This document shows, one piece after another, positions 14,324 to 21,960 of a stretch of 23,647 nt of DNA. The first letter of the stretch is position 1. Each line of letters starts with the position of its first letter. The stretch lies in contig JAQUSM010000002.1 of the NCBI GenBank assembly GCA_028715095.1, forward strand, positions 1 through 23,647, read 5' to 3'. The stretch is from Candidatus Omnitrophota bacterium. Lineage in GTDB: Bacteria; Omnitrophota; Gorgyraeia; Gygaellales; Profunditerraquicolaceae. Made by a program: the position numbers and the translations under genes. The notes beneath the pieces are model-generated. The model did no database searches. It worked only from the letters and a program-made list of their open reading frames with translations, and had not been told where the DNA came from.

Positions 14324-14392
14324 AAACTACTCCTTTACGAATATTCTTTAAGAAAATTCTAGATAAATTATAGGAACATCACACTTATCTTT

Positions 14393-15130
14393 TCAACTTA
14401 AGCATTGAGTCTCTGGAATCCCTATTTCCCAATATACAAGTTCTTTTAAAAAGATCAATTTTGTGATATGCGTATCTTTTATTGGCCAATACCAATTTCC
14501 ATTCATATATGTTATATCAGCTGATACTTGTTTCAAGAAATTCGATAAAGCATCTATACTTAAATTTGGCAACCCCCACTTAGGAACCTGCAATACCAAA
14601 AAGTCACATCCTTTATCTTCGCCTTCTTTAACAAGTCTCTTAATATATTTACCTAGTTCATCTGGCCATACTGGTTTGTTAATATCTATTAGATTATATT
14701 CCGAGTTAAAAGACTTTAACATGAGTTCCGTACTTGACTGTTTGGCTTCAACAAAATAGTATTTCTCGTCTTTCTCAACCAGAATATCGCAATTGCTACC
14801 AATTTTAGCACATTGCTTAACTGATGAGATATCAAAATCAATAAAATTATATTTCATTTTCTCAGTTAATACGTATAAGGCATGGAATTCAACTAATTGG
14901 TTCTCATAATTTCTCCTAACATCATTATTATTATCCTCAACTCCTCTTTTTTGAGCCAAAAGTCTAATTTTTTCCTTTAATCTTACATTATTAGAGAAAT
15001 TTTTAATAGCGTATATTATATAGAATAAAGCACTCCAATTTTTATTTTTTATATCTTCAGCTAAATAACCTTCAGCAAAAATTGAATTTGATTCTAAATA
15101 TTGTTCTAAAATATTAGTGGCTTCGATCAT
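14393..15130 (-). CDS. Accessory PD-(D/E)XK nuclease-like protein (245 aa)
   Basis: The core signature is NCDILVEKDEKYYFVEAKQSS: Asp115, then Glu128-x-Lys130 in a strand, the D...ExK layout of restriction-endonuclease-like folds. Glu81 in an upstream helix could supply the extra acidic residue. The N-terminal 100 residues are helical and the C-terminal part is mixed, ending near an EIGIPETQCLS tail. I cannot name a family; a restriction or defence role is a guess. The gene is much more AT-rich than its surroundings (two sampled 60-base rows have 27% and 20% G+C, against 50% in a sampled recJ row), which suggests transfer. No good Shine-Dalgarno precedes the ATG at 15130, so the start is moderately sure. 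Confidence 0.75.
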   Translation of the reverse strand: MIEATNILEQYLESNSIFAEGYLAEDIKNKNWSALFYIIYAIKNFSNNVRLKEKIRLLAQKRGVEDNNNDVRRNYENQLVEFHALYVLTEKMKYNFIDFDISSVKQCAKIGSNCDILVEKDEKYYFVEAKQSSTELMLKSFNSEYNLIDINKPVWPDELGKYIKRLVKEGEDKGCDFLVLQVPKWGLPNLSIDALSNFLKQVSADITYMNGNWYWPIKDTHITKLIFLKELVYWEIGIPETQCLS

Positions 15131-15147
15131 TCTTAAATTTTATTGTT

Positions 15148-15161
15148 ACTAATTTTAATTA
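15148..15161. repeat. Perfect short palindrome CTAATT-AA-AATTAG before the nuclease-like gene
   Basis: On the minus strand the sequence CTAATTAAAATTAG lies 17 bases upstream of the ATG at 15130. Its 6-base arms are fully complementary around AA, so it could be an operator. It may equally be a chance palindrome in AT-rich DNA. Confidence 0.4.
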
Positions 15162-15310
15162 GCGGGTGACAAGGCTTGATTCTCGCGAGCATCTCAAAAT
15201 TTGAGCGGGCACGGTTGCCCCGCTAAAAACATCAGGCAGAGCGAAAATTTTGCCGAAGCGCAGCTCGCCACGCTGGGGCGAGCAAGCGGTGCTTGCGAGA
15301 AAAAGGCTTG
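15162..15310. repeat. GC-rich stretch of nested inverted repeats, possible ncRNA or mobile repeat
   Basis: This makes up most of the 303-base gap between the nuclease-like gene and rpmB. Dyads: CTCAAA/TTTGAG (15193-15205); AGCGGGCA with TGCCCCGCT (15204-15224, one bulge); GCGAAAATTTTGC (15241-15253); GCTCGCC/GGCGAGC (15263-15283); GCAAGC-GGT-GCTTGC (15282-15296). The last pairs loosely, with one mismatch, with 15181-15190 (TCTCGCGAGC against GCTTGCGAGA). The words AAGGCTTG occur at both ends. It fits a structured RNA or a miniature repeat; no named RNA family is recognised. Confidence 0.5.
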
Positions 15311-15333
15311 GCAGGACCCGCGTATATTCTATC

Positions 15334-15361
15334 TTGACAATCCCGTAATTTCAAGTATACT
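15334..15361 (+). promoter_or_regulatory. Strong sigma70-type promoter for rpmB
   Basis: A perfect TTGACA (15334-15339) is separated by 16 bases from TATACT (15356-15361, five of six). The start site would fall near 15367-15369, just at the 5' arm of a hairpin, giving a leader of about 65 bases. Confidence 0.75.
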
Positions 15362-15395
15362 TATTTATCCCGCTCTGCGGGATTTCGCTAAATAA
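15361..15395 (+). promoter_or_regulatory. Inverted repeats in the rpmB leader (5'-terminal hairpin)
   Basis: ATCCCGC-TCT-GCGGGAT (15367-15383) is a perfect 7-bp stem-loop. Flanking TTATTTA (15361-15367) and TAAATAA (15389-15395) pair as an outer stem, though part of it lies before the predicted start site. A hairpin at the very 5' end of an mRNA can stabilise it. No T-run follows that would make it a terminator. Confidence 0.55.
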
Positions 15396-15433
15396 AAACT
15401 TTTTGTGCTCAAAACTTAAAGAAGGGGTATTAA

Positions 15434-15685
15434 ATGCTTAAAAAATGTGTAATCTGCAAAAAAGGCGCACTTAACGGAAAGGTATTATCCAGAAAAGGCC
15501 AGTATAAAGCTAAAGGCGGAACCGGTTCAAAGATCGCCCGCTGGTCCAAGCGCAAATTTCTTCCCAATCTTCAGAAAATGCGTATATTGGTTAATGGTGT
15601 AGCCAAAAGCGTCTTTATCTGCGCCAAATGCATCAAAAAGGGCGATTTCAAGAAAGCCGTCCCAAGAATCAAACCCACTATTTAA
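15434..15685 (+). CDS. rpmB: 50S ribosomal protein L28
   Basis: L28 is a large-subunit ribosomal protein. The product starts MLKKCVICKKGALNGKVLSRKGQ and ends in VPRIKPTI. The pairs CVIC (Cys5, Cys8) and ICAKC are the zinc-binding version of L28. The middle RKFLPNLQKMRILVNGVAKS is the conserved family segment. AAGGGG lies about 8 bases before the ATG. The length of 83 aa is slightly above the usual 60-80. It is the only plus-strand gene; it converges on recJ and their 3' ends overlap by 8 bases. Confidence 0.95.
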   Translation: MLKKCVICKKGALNGKVLSRKGQYKAKGGTGSKIARWSKRKFLPNLQKMRILVNGVAKSVFICAKCIKKGDFKKAVPRIKPTI

Positions 15686-17366
15686 AGAATATATCTTTGG
15701 CCTCAAGGATCAAGGATTCATCCTGGCGCCAGCTGTCTATCTTGGGCGTATAAACCAGGTCAAATGATTCAGCCTGCATAAGGCTGTTCAACAAACCAGC
15801 CATACCAAAACCAATAACCTGATAAGTAGTTAAGCCGTCAGTTACCCAAAATTTAAGCGTCTCCCTGCTTAAACTCTGCACCTGGCCTTTTAATTTAAGC
15901 CCGCGCGTATAAAACAAGGGTTCCGGGTTTGCCATGCCAAACGGCTCTAAAGACTCAAGCTCCCTGGCCATTGTTTCATTTAAATCACTTAAAATTAACT
16001 CCGCGTCAATATCTATACCGGGAAGCAGATCATTAAAATCCAGCCGGTCATTGGCCAGTTTATTAATACTCTTCCTGAACTCATCAATATTATCTTTAGT
16101 AATCAACAGGCCGGCAGCGTGGGCATGCCCGCCAAAACTATCCAAAAGCTCCTTGCAATCAACCAAGGCGTCAAAAAGATGAAAATTCTTAATTGAGCGG
16201 GCCGAACCCTTGCACAAATCCTCGTTCAGCGAAATAACTATTGCCGGCCGGTAAAACCTATCGGCAAGCTTTGAGGCAACAATCCCCAATACACCCTGAT
16301 GCCAATCATCTTTGGCAATCACAATTACCTTTTGTTCCTTAAAATTCATCTCCCGGTTGATCATCTCCTCTGCTTCTTCCAGGATTTTAGCTTCCACCTT
16401 CTGGCGCTGCCGGTTCAATTGATCAAGTTCTTTAGCTAAACCTTGGGCCTCCTGGCTGCTCTGGCTCATCAGCAACTTTAAAGATAATTCAGCGCTGCTC
16501 ATCCGGCCGGAGGCGTTTAGGCGCGGAGCGATAATAAAACTTATATAAGTAGAATTGAATTTTTTGTTTTTGATCCCCGCGTTATCAATTATCGCGCGCA
16601 GCCCCTCTCTTTTGGTATCCGGCAGCCGCAACAACCCTTCTTTCGTGATGATGCGGTTCTCGCCGTTTAAAGGAACACTGTCGGCAACAGTGCCTAAAGT
16701 AACCAGATCCAGGTCTTCAGTAAGCGAAGAACCGCTTATTGCCTGGCAAAATTTATAAGCTACGCCCACTCCGGCTAAATCCCTGAAAGGATAACCTGAA
16801 TCTTTAATCTTCGGATTAATCAGGCTTGAGGCCGCCGGCAGCCCCACACCCTGCGGCTCATGGTGATCAGTAACAATTACATCAATATTTGCCTGCCTTA
16901 ATCCTTCCACCTCTTTATGGTTGGCTGTTCCGCAGTCGGCAGTAACCATAAGCTTCACATTGTTCTTTTTTGCAAAAGCGACTATCTCTTTATTTAAACC
17001 ATAACCTTCGGTAATCCGATGCGGTATATGATGCAAGACATCCAGCCCCAATGAAACAAGCGTATTCTTGACTAAAACCGTGCTGGTTATGCCATCCACA
17101 TCATAATCTCCAAAAACCATAACCCTTTCCTTATTCTCCCGCGCTTTCCTGACCAAGGCAACTGCCTTAGGCATATCGGAAAATAATTGCGCGCTAAACA
17201 AATCCCCTATGTCTGCCCTAAGGAACTTCTCTGCTTCAGCAACAGATTTCACTTTACGGTTAATTAAAACCTGAGCCAGGATTTTAGAGATGCCTAATTC
17301 TTTGGATAGTTGATTTTGCAGATGGATATGCGGGGTGGCCAATCTTAAGATCTTATGGCTTGCCAT
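15678..17366 (-). CDS. recJ: Single-stranded-DNA-specific exonuclease RecJ
   Basis: RecJ degrades single-stranded DNA 5' to 3' in recombination and repair. The DHH-phosphoesterase motifs are complete: FGDYDVDG (residues 85-92), VTADCG (141-146), DHH within VIVTDHHEP (167-169), and the DHHA1-type motif APRLNASGRM, followed by SFGGHAHAAGLLI. At 562 aa it matches family length, with the C-terminal OB domain (GLKLKGQVQSLSRETLKF) retained. The ATG lies 7 bases after argS, so the two are probably cotranscribed. Confidence 0.96.
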   Translation of the reverse strand: MASHKILRLATPHIHLQNQLSKELGISKILAQVLINRKVKSVAEAEKFLRADIGDLFSAQLFSDMPKAVALVRKARENKERVMVFGDYDVDGITSTVLVKNTLVSLGLDVLHHIPHRITEGYGLNKEIVAFAKKNNVKLMVTADCGTANHKEVEGLRQANIDVIVTDHHEPQGVGLPAASSLINPKIKDSGYPFRDLAGVGVAYKFCQAISGSSLTEDLDLVTLGTVADSVPLNGENRIITKEGLLRLPDTKREGLRAIIDNAGIKNKKFNSTYISFIIAPRLNASGRMSSAELSLKLLMSQSSQEAQGLAKELDQLNRQRQKVEAKILEEAEEMINREMNFKEQKVIVIAKDDWHQGVLGIVASKLADRFYRPAIVISLNEDLCKGSARSIKNFHLFDALVDCKELLDSFGGHAHAAGLLITKDNIDEFRKSINKLANDRLDFNDLLPGIDIDAELILSDLNETMARELESLEPFGMANPEPLFYTRGLKLKGQVQSLSRETLKFWVTDGLTTYQVIGFGMAGLLNSLMQAESFDLVYTPKIDSWRQDESLILEAKDIFFK

Positions 17367-17373
17367 AAAAAAT

Positions 17374-19011
17374 CTACATACTCTCCGGCTGGCTTACACC
17401 TAATAACTCTAATCCGCAGGATAAAACAATCTTTACCCCTTTAATCAAGGCAAGCCTTGCGCTGGTAAGGGCCTCAGCCTGGCCTAAAACGCGGTGTAAG
17501 TCATAAAATTTATGGAAGGTTTCAGATAACTCCTGCAGGTAAACTGTAACCATATAAGGATCACAAGTAACTAAACATATATTAAGGACAGCCTTAAACT
17601 CAAGCATCTTCTTGATAAGATTCAACTCTTCCTTTTCCTTGAGCGCAGAAAGGTCCGGATTTCCATTACTTTGATTAGTAACGCTGCGTAGTATGCTGCA
17701 AATCCGCGCGTGGGCGTACTGCACGTAATAAACGGGGTTTTCCGAACTTTGTTTTTTAGCCACTTCAAGGTCAAAATCCAGGTGGCTGGATGTACGCCGC
17801 ATTAAAAAGAAGAACCTGGATGCATCTGAACCTACTTCATCCAGAACCTCGCGCAAAGTGATATATTGGCCGCGCCTGGTGGACATTTGGACAGGCTGTC
17901 CGTTACGAAAGATAGTCGCCAATTGGACAATAATTACAGATAAGTCCTCCGGAGAATGCCCGAATGCCTGGATTGAAGCTTTAATACGGTTAATATAACC
18001 GTGATGGTCCGGCCCCCAAAGGTTAATCAACCAGCTAAAACCCCGGTTAAATTTATCCTCGTGATATGCGATATCCGGAGCCAGATATGTCTGGCTGCCG
18101 TCGCTTTTAATAATTACCCTGTCTTTATCATCGCCAAAAGCGGTTGATTTAAACCAGAGCGCGCCATCCTGCTCAAACAAAAATCCCTTTTCCTTTAATC
18201 GGCTAAAGGCCTGATCGATTTTACCGCTTTTAGCCAGCTCCTTCTGCGAATACCAGTAATCAAAATTCACACCGAAGTCAGAGAGCTCCTGTTTTATGAT
18301 CTTCAGGATGTAATCCCCCGCAAAATCTCCCAGGGAGGCATCTTTAATTTTCTGCTTATCCGCTTCTTTGGCAATATCATATATATAATCCCCCTGGTAA
18401 TAATTCTCGGGGAATTCTGTTTTTTTGCCTGCTAACTCCTCCCGGCGCAGCTGGACCGATTTGCCCAAAATGTTAATCTGATTACCCTCGTCATTAAGGT
18501 AATACTCGCGCTGTATGCTAAAGTTAAGAAATCCCAGGATATTTGCCAGGCAATCCCCCACTGCCGCCTGGCGCGCATGAGCAACCGACAAAGAGCCGGT
18601 AGGGTTAGCGCTGACAAATTCAATCAAAACCTTCCGCCCCTTTCCTAAATCCTGTTTCAGGGCATCCTTGCCTTGAGTAATTATCTTATTTAACTGATTG
18701 TAAAAATAATCCGCGTTAAGATAAAAGTTTACGAAGCCGGCGCCCTCGACTTTTACCTGGCTGATCAGTTCATTTAATCCTGATTCCGGAATCTCTTTCT
18801 GAATTAATTCAACCAATGCCGCGGCAATCTGGCGGGGAGGATTCTTAAGGGCCTTGCTTAACTTTAAAGCGATATTAGTGGTGAAATCTCCGAAACGGCT
18901 GTCAGTGGGAAGGTCCAGGATAACCTCCTCCTGGGCGAGCTTGCCTAATTCGCCTGCCCGCAATGCGCGGATAACCAAAGCTGTCAGTTCCTCTTGAATA
19001 TTTTTCTGCAT
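17374..19011 (-). CDS. argS: Arginyl-tRNA synthetase
   Basis: ArgS charges tRNA-Arg. The N-terminal additional domain is followed by SANPTGSLSVAHAR (residues 134-147), the ArgRS version of the class-I HIGH region. NLWGPDHHGYI follows, then MSTRRGQYITL (376-386) in the KMSK position. The C-terminal anticodon-binding domain ends in LELLGVSQPESM, the usual ArgRS end. At 545 aa the length is typical. The leader between rsfS and argS (about 55 bases) has no obvious Shine-Dalgarno. Confidence 0.96.
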   Translation of the reverse strand: MQKNIQEELTALVIRALRAGELGKLAQEEVILDLPTDSRFGDFTTNIALKLSKALKNPPRQIAAALVELIQKEIPESGLNELISQVKVEGAGFVNFYLNADYFYNQLNKIITQGKDALKQDLGKGRKVLIEFVSANPTGSLSVAHARQAAVGDCLANILGFLNFSIQREYYLNDEGNQINILGKSVQLRREELAGKKTEFPENYYQGDYIYDIAKEADKQKIKDASLGDFAGDYILKIIKQELSDFGVNFDYWYSQKELAKSGKIDQAFSRLKEKGFLFEQDGALWFKSTAFGDDKDRVIIKSDGSQTYLAPDIAYHEDKFNRGFSWLINLWGPDHHGYINRIKASIQAFGHSPEDLSVIIVQLATIFRNGQPVQMSTRRGQYITLREVLDEVGSDASRFFFLMRRTSSHLDFDLEVAKKQSSENPVYYVQYAHARICSILRSVTNQSNGNPDLSALKEKEELNLIKKMLEFKAVLNICLVTCDPYMVTVYLQELSETFHKFYDLHRVLGQAEALTSARLALIKGVKIVLSCGLELLGVSQPESM

Positions 19012-19066
19012 TTTAGTTTTTAGAAAAGAAGGTTACAAAAACGGAGGCCAAACCATGACTTACTAA

Positions 19067-19420
19067 TCACCTTGAGGCAGAAACACGGACTTTCTTGGCA
19101 TCAGACCAAAGGCTCTCTAAAGAATAAAACTCTCTCATAGGTTTATAGAAGGAGTGGGCGATCACCGAAACATAATCCAAAGCTATCCAGCCGCTTTCAT
19201 CTCCGCGAGGAACCTTTGAGAGAGATTTTATCCCGTTCTTTTCCAAATCATCACGAATTGCCTGGGCAATCGCAACGGTCTGCCTTAAAGAGTTACCGCT
19301 GGCGATAACAAAATAATCGCAGAAACCGGCTATTTTTGAAACATCCAAAATAACAACATTCTCGGCTTTTATGGATTTAGCAGCCCGGGCAATAGCTTGA
19401 GCCAACTGTTTTGATTCTAT
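19067..19420 (-). CDS. rsfS: Ribosome silencing factor RsfS (DUF143), ATA start proposed
   Basis: RsfS binds ribosomal protein uL14 and blocks subunit joining in starvation. The family pattern is clear: AENVVILDVSKIAGFCDYFVIASG, a helix ending QAIRDDLEKNG, GWIALDYVSVIAHSFYKPMREFYSLESLWSDAKK. In-frame upstream codons run to a TGA four codons above ATT, with no ATG or GTG. AGGAG (19432-19428) lies 7 bases before ATA at 19420-19418, and the residues after it (ESKQLAQAIARAA) align with the N-terminus of E. coli RsfS (QGKALQ...), where M sits at this position. A TTG at 19405 is the only conventional alternative but lies 22 bases from the AGGAG. Function is sure, start moderately so. Confidence 0.93.
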   Translation of the reverse strand: MESKQLAQAIARAAKSIKAENVVILDVSKIAGFCDYFVIASGNSLRQTVAIAQAIRDDLEKNGIKSLSKVPRGDESGWIALDYVSVIAHSFYKPMREFYSLESLWSDAKKVRVSASR

Positions 19421-19427
19421 TTTAATG

Positions 19428-19432
19428 CTCCT
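19428..19432 (-). promoter_or_regulatory. AGGAG ribosome-binding site deciding the rsfS start
   Basis: AGGAG is 7 bases from ATA (19420-19418), 1 base from ATT (19426-19424) and 22 from TTG (19405-19403), so spacing favours ATA. Confidence 0.65.
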
Positions 19433-19447
19433 GTTTCAGGTAGTTGC

Positions 19448-19597
19448 TTATTTTTTGCCTAAGATCTTATACATTCCGGTTCCGCACTCAGGGCATTTAC
19501 CTTTAACCGCTGGCCGGCCGTTCTTCATAGTTACCTTTTGCTCATCTTTCATATCTTTTTTACCTTTACATTTTACACAATATCCAGTTTCAGCCAT
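19448..19597 (-). CDS. DUF5679 zinc-ribbon-like small protein (49 aa)
   Basis: The gene is short but strong: AGGAGG lies 5 bases before the ATG at 19597, and the product starts MAETGYCVKCKGKKDM, then KVTMKNGRPAVKGKCPEC and GTGMYKILGKK. The paired CVKC (Cys7, Cys10) and CPEC (Cys35, Cys38) form a zinc-ribbon, and the middle KNGRPA is the conserved DUF5679 segment. Function is unknown for the family. It has its own promoter and is followed 27 bases later by rsfS, which probably shares the transcript. Confidence 0.88.
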   Translation of the reverse strand: MAETGYCVKCKGKKDMKDEQKVTMKNGRPAVKGKCPECGTGMYKILGKK

Positions 19598-19642
19598 TTG
19601 TTCCTCCTATTTTTATACAACATGCTGTTTAACTATAGGTTA

Positions 19643-19671
19643 ATATTATCACAGCTAAATTTTTATGTCAA
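19643..19671 (-). promoter_or_regulatory. Promoter for the DUF5679-rsfS-argS-recJ run
   Basis: On the minus strand a perfect TTGACA (19671-19666), a 17-base spacer and TAATAT (19648-19643, four of six) lie in the 87-base gap after the CNNM-like gene. A 15-base spacing to GATAAT is an alternative reading. Confidence 0.65.
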
Positions 19672-19684
19672 ACAATACTTAACC

Positions 19685-20689
19685 TTACTTCGTGGCCCTT
19701 TTCCCATTACGATGTTTTTCTTCAATCTCACCGACAATCTCTTCCAGGAGATCCTCTAAGGTAACCAGGCCCAGGGTCTTCTTGTCTTTATCCGTGATAA
19801 TAGCGATCTGCATCTTCTCTGTCTGGAACCTTTTTAAAAGTTCGTTAACCCGCATTGATCCCGGGACATAATAGGCATCATGCAGCAGGTCCTGCAGCAA
19901 AAATAAACCTTTTTCTCTCAATATATAGAGAAGGTCGCTGGCATAAACTATGCCTACAATATTATCCAATGAACCGCTATATACCGGAAGCCGGGCATGC
20001 CCTTCCTCTACAAACAAATTAAGCAGGTCTTCGGAATTAGTATTAATATTAACAGCAACGATCTTATCTTTTGAAACCATAACATCGCTAAGCTTGGTAT
20101 CCCCGAATTCAAAGATACGGTGCAGCATCTTGCGCTCTTCTTCGCTTAATACCCCCTCCTCCTTGCCCATCTCAATCATCGTACGCAGTTCTTCTTCGGT
20201 AATTAAAGGCGAACGTTTAGCCGGCCCCACCCCAAAAACCCTGAGAATGAAATTGCTGATGCCGATAAAAAAAACAATCAGCGGGTTAAGAACCACAATT
20301 ACTGTTTCCATCAGCGGCGCGGCGACAAGCGCCACCCTCTCCGCATGTTTTGACGAAAGGATTTTCGGGGTTACCTCGCAGAAAATAAGCAAAACAAGCG
20401 TAGTTACAAAAGTAGAAGCTACGACCCCCCAGCGGTAACCATAAATCTGCACAAATATCCCGGTCACAATTGAAGAAATCGCAATATTAACTATATTATT
20501 GCCGATAAGTATGGCGGCGATTACCTTGTCCAGCTTAGTTACCAGCCGTTGGACGCTCTGAGCGCGTTTAATCCCTTTTTGCAGCATATGGCGTAAGCGG
20601 ATTTTGCTTAAGCCTATTATAGAAGTCTCCGCGGATGAGAAAAAAAATGAAACCGCAGCCAAAAGCAGCAAAATCAATAGTATTATCAT
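19685..20689 (-). CDS. CNNM/CorC-like DUF21-CBS membrane protein
   Basis: A DUF21 membrane domain (about residues 1-150) has several hydrophobic helices and the FFSSAETSIIGLSKIRL start, plus the EVTPK motif (105-109) typical of the family. A CBS pair follows (about 200-320), with VMVSKDKIVAVN, HARLPVYSGSLDNIVGIVY and LVTLEDLLEEIVGEI. The family is linked to Mg2+/Co2+ efflux and was once annotated hemolysin. At 334 aa it lacks the C-terminal CorC_HlyC (transporter-associated) domain of the usual 420-aa members. Start and upstream stop are 2 bases apart, so it is coupled to the M16 peptidase gene. Confidence 0.92.
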   Translation of the reverse strand: MIILLILLLLAAVSFFFSSAETSIIGLSKIRLRHMLQKGIKRAQSVQRLVTKLDKVIAAILIGNNIVNIAISSIVTGIFVQIYGYRWGVVASTFVTTLVLLIFCEVTPKILSSKHAERVALVAAPLMETVIVVLNPLIVFFIGISNFILRVFGVGPAKRSPLITEEELRTMIEMGKEEGVLSEEERKMLHRIFEFGDTKLSDVMVSKDKIVAVNINTNSEDLLNLFVEEGHARLPVYSGSLDNIVGIVYASDLLYILREKGLFLLQDLLHDAYYVPGSMRVNELLKRFQTEKMQIAIITDKDKKTLGLVTLEDLLEEIVGEIEEKHRNGKRATK

Positions 20690-20691
20690 CT

Positions 20692-21960
20692 TTACCCTAA
20701 ATTAAGCTTTGAATAAATCCTCTTCTTTTCTTTTTCTAATGGCCCGATGAGGGCCAGATTTATCTTCTCGCGCTTAAATATCTGTTGAGCGAGCTTCCGC
20801 AAGTCTTCAATATTGACTTTATTTACCTCTTTAATAACCTCCTCTAATGTATACACTTTATCCAGGCAAGCCATACTCTCACCCATCCAAAGCATATACT
20901 CCATAGTATCCTCTAAAGCCAGCATAAGCTGCCCCAGATAAAACTCTTTTGCCCGCTTAAATTCATCAATAGTTACCGGTTTATTCTTTATTTTCTCCAA
21001 CTCCTTGAAGATTAACTCCAGGCAAGGAGCAACTTTGCGGTTATCTATTCCGGCGTGGACTAAAAATGCCCCCGTATCATGATAGCGTTTTAACCCTGTG
21101 CCTATCTCATAAGCCAGGCCTCTTTTTTCTCTTACCTCGTTAAAAAGCCGGCTGGACATATTTGCGCCCAGGATTATATGCAACAGCGACTGGGCATGCC
21201 TTAGGGGATGATCGCGCTTCAAACCATGGAATCCCAGCGCCATGTGTGTCTGCTCGGTGGCCTTATGGAAAACCTTTAGCTGCTGTTTATCCTGGACTTC
21301 CACGGCAGGCGTAAATGTATTTAACCCGCCGGGTGTTTTCTGCGCGAAAATGGCAGAAACCTTTTTTGCCAATAAATCATGTTCTATTAATCCTGCGGCG
21401 CTGATTACGATATTAGCCGGGGTATAATGCGTATTCTGAAAAGATTTTATGTTCTGGCGGGTGATATTTTCTACTGATTCAACTGTCCCTATCACCGGTT
21501 CGCCAATCGCCTGATGCGGCCAAAGCAGCTCATCCAGAAGCTCATAAACATAGCTTTGCGGAAGGTCCCTATACATCTTCAACTCTTCCAGGATGACTGT
21601 CTTTTCCTTCCCCACATCCTCATGTTTCAGGCAGGGGGCAGATACCATATCAGATAAAATATCCAGGGCTTTTGCCTGATAGCGGCTGGGTATCTTAACC
21701 AAATAGCAAGTAAGCTCTTCGGAGGTAAAACCATTTAAGGCGCCTCCGACCCCTTCAATCGATTCTTTAATTAAACGGCAGGAGTATTTCTCGCTGCCTT
21801 TAAAAAGCAGGTGCTCCAGAAAGTGCGAGATACCTTTATAAGCAGGCGCTTCATAACGGCCGCCGATATTAATCCAGATCCCCAGGGAAAGGCTTCCTAC
21901 TCCGCTTAAACGCTTGGTAATTATCCTTAGTCCGTTAGATAGTTTAGTTTTCTTAAACAT
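20692..21960 (-). CDS. M16 family zinc peptidase (processing-peptidase-like)
   Basis: The inverted zinc motif HFLEH (residues 46-50) lies in the N-terminal M16 domain, and the third ligand is expected at Glu125 or Glu126 in TVILEELKMY. The C-terminal domain has the R-Y pair region typical of M16B (SSRLFNEVREKRGLAYEIG). At 422 aa it is a single-chain enzyme like bacterial mitochondrial-processing-peptidase homologues. No signal peptide is seen, so a cytoplasmic location is likely. The ATG overlaps the trpA stop by 8 bases. Confidence 0.93.
   Translation of the reverse strand: MFKKTKLSNGLRIITKRLSGVGSLSLGIWINIGGRYEAPAYKGISHFLEHLLFKGSEKYSCRLIKESIEGVGGALNGFTSEELTCYLVKIPSRYQAKALDILSDMVSAPCLKHEDVGKEKTVILEELKMYRDLPQSYVYELLDELLWPHQAIGEPVIGTVESVENITRQNIKSFQNTHYTPANIVISAAGLIEHDLLAKKVSAIFAQKTPGGLNTFTPAVEVQDKQQLKVFHKATEQTHMALGFHGLKRDHPLRHAQSLLHIILGANMSSRLFNEVREKRGLAYEIGTGLKRYHDTGAFLVHAGIDNRKVAPCLELIFKELEKIKNKPVTIDEFKRAKEFYLGQLMLALEDTMEYMLWMGESMACLDKVYTLEEVIKEVNKVNIEDLRKLAQQIFKREKINLALIGPLEKEKKRIYSKLNLG

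Noticed and set aside
15162..15310. SRP RNA, tmRNA, RNase P RNA or tRNA
   Set aside because: None of their conserved core words is present; the region is only hairpin-rich.
15201..15395. A 64-codon plus-strand frame through the hairpin region
   Set aside because: It runs through the dyads and both rpmB promoter elements, has no RBS and no protein-like composition.
19012..19066. T-box or leader-peptide regulation of argS
   Set aside because: The 55-base gap is too short and has no T-box or Arg-codon leader.
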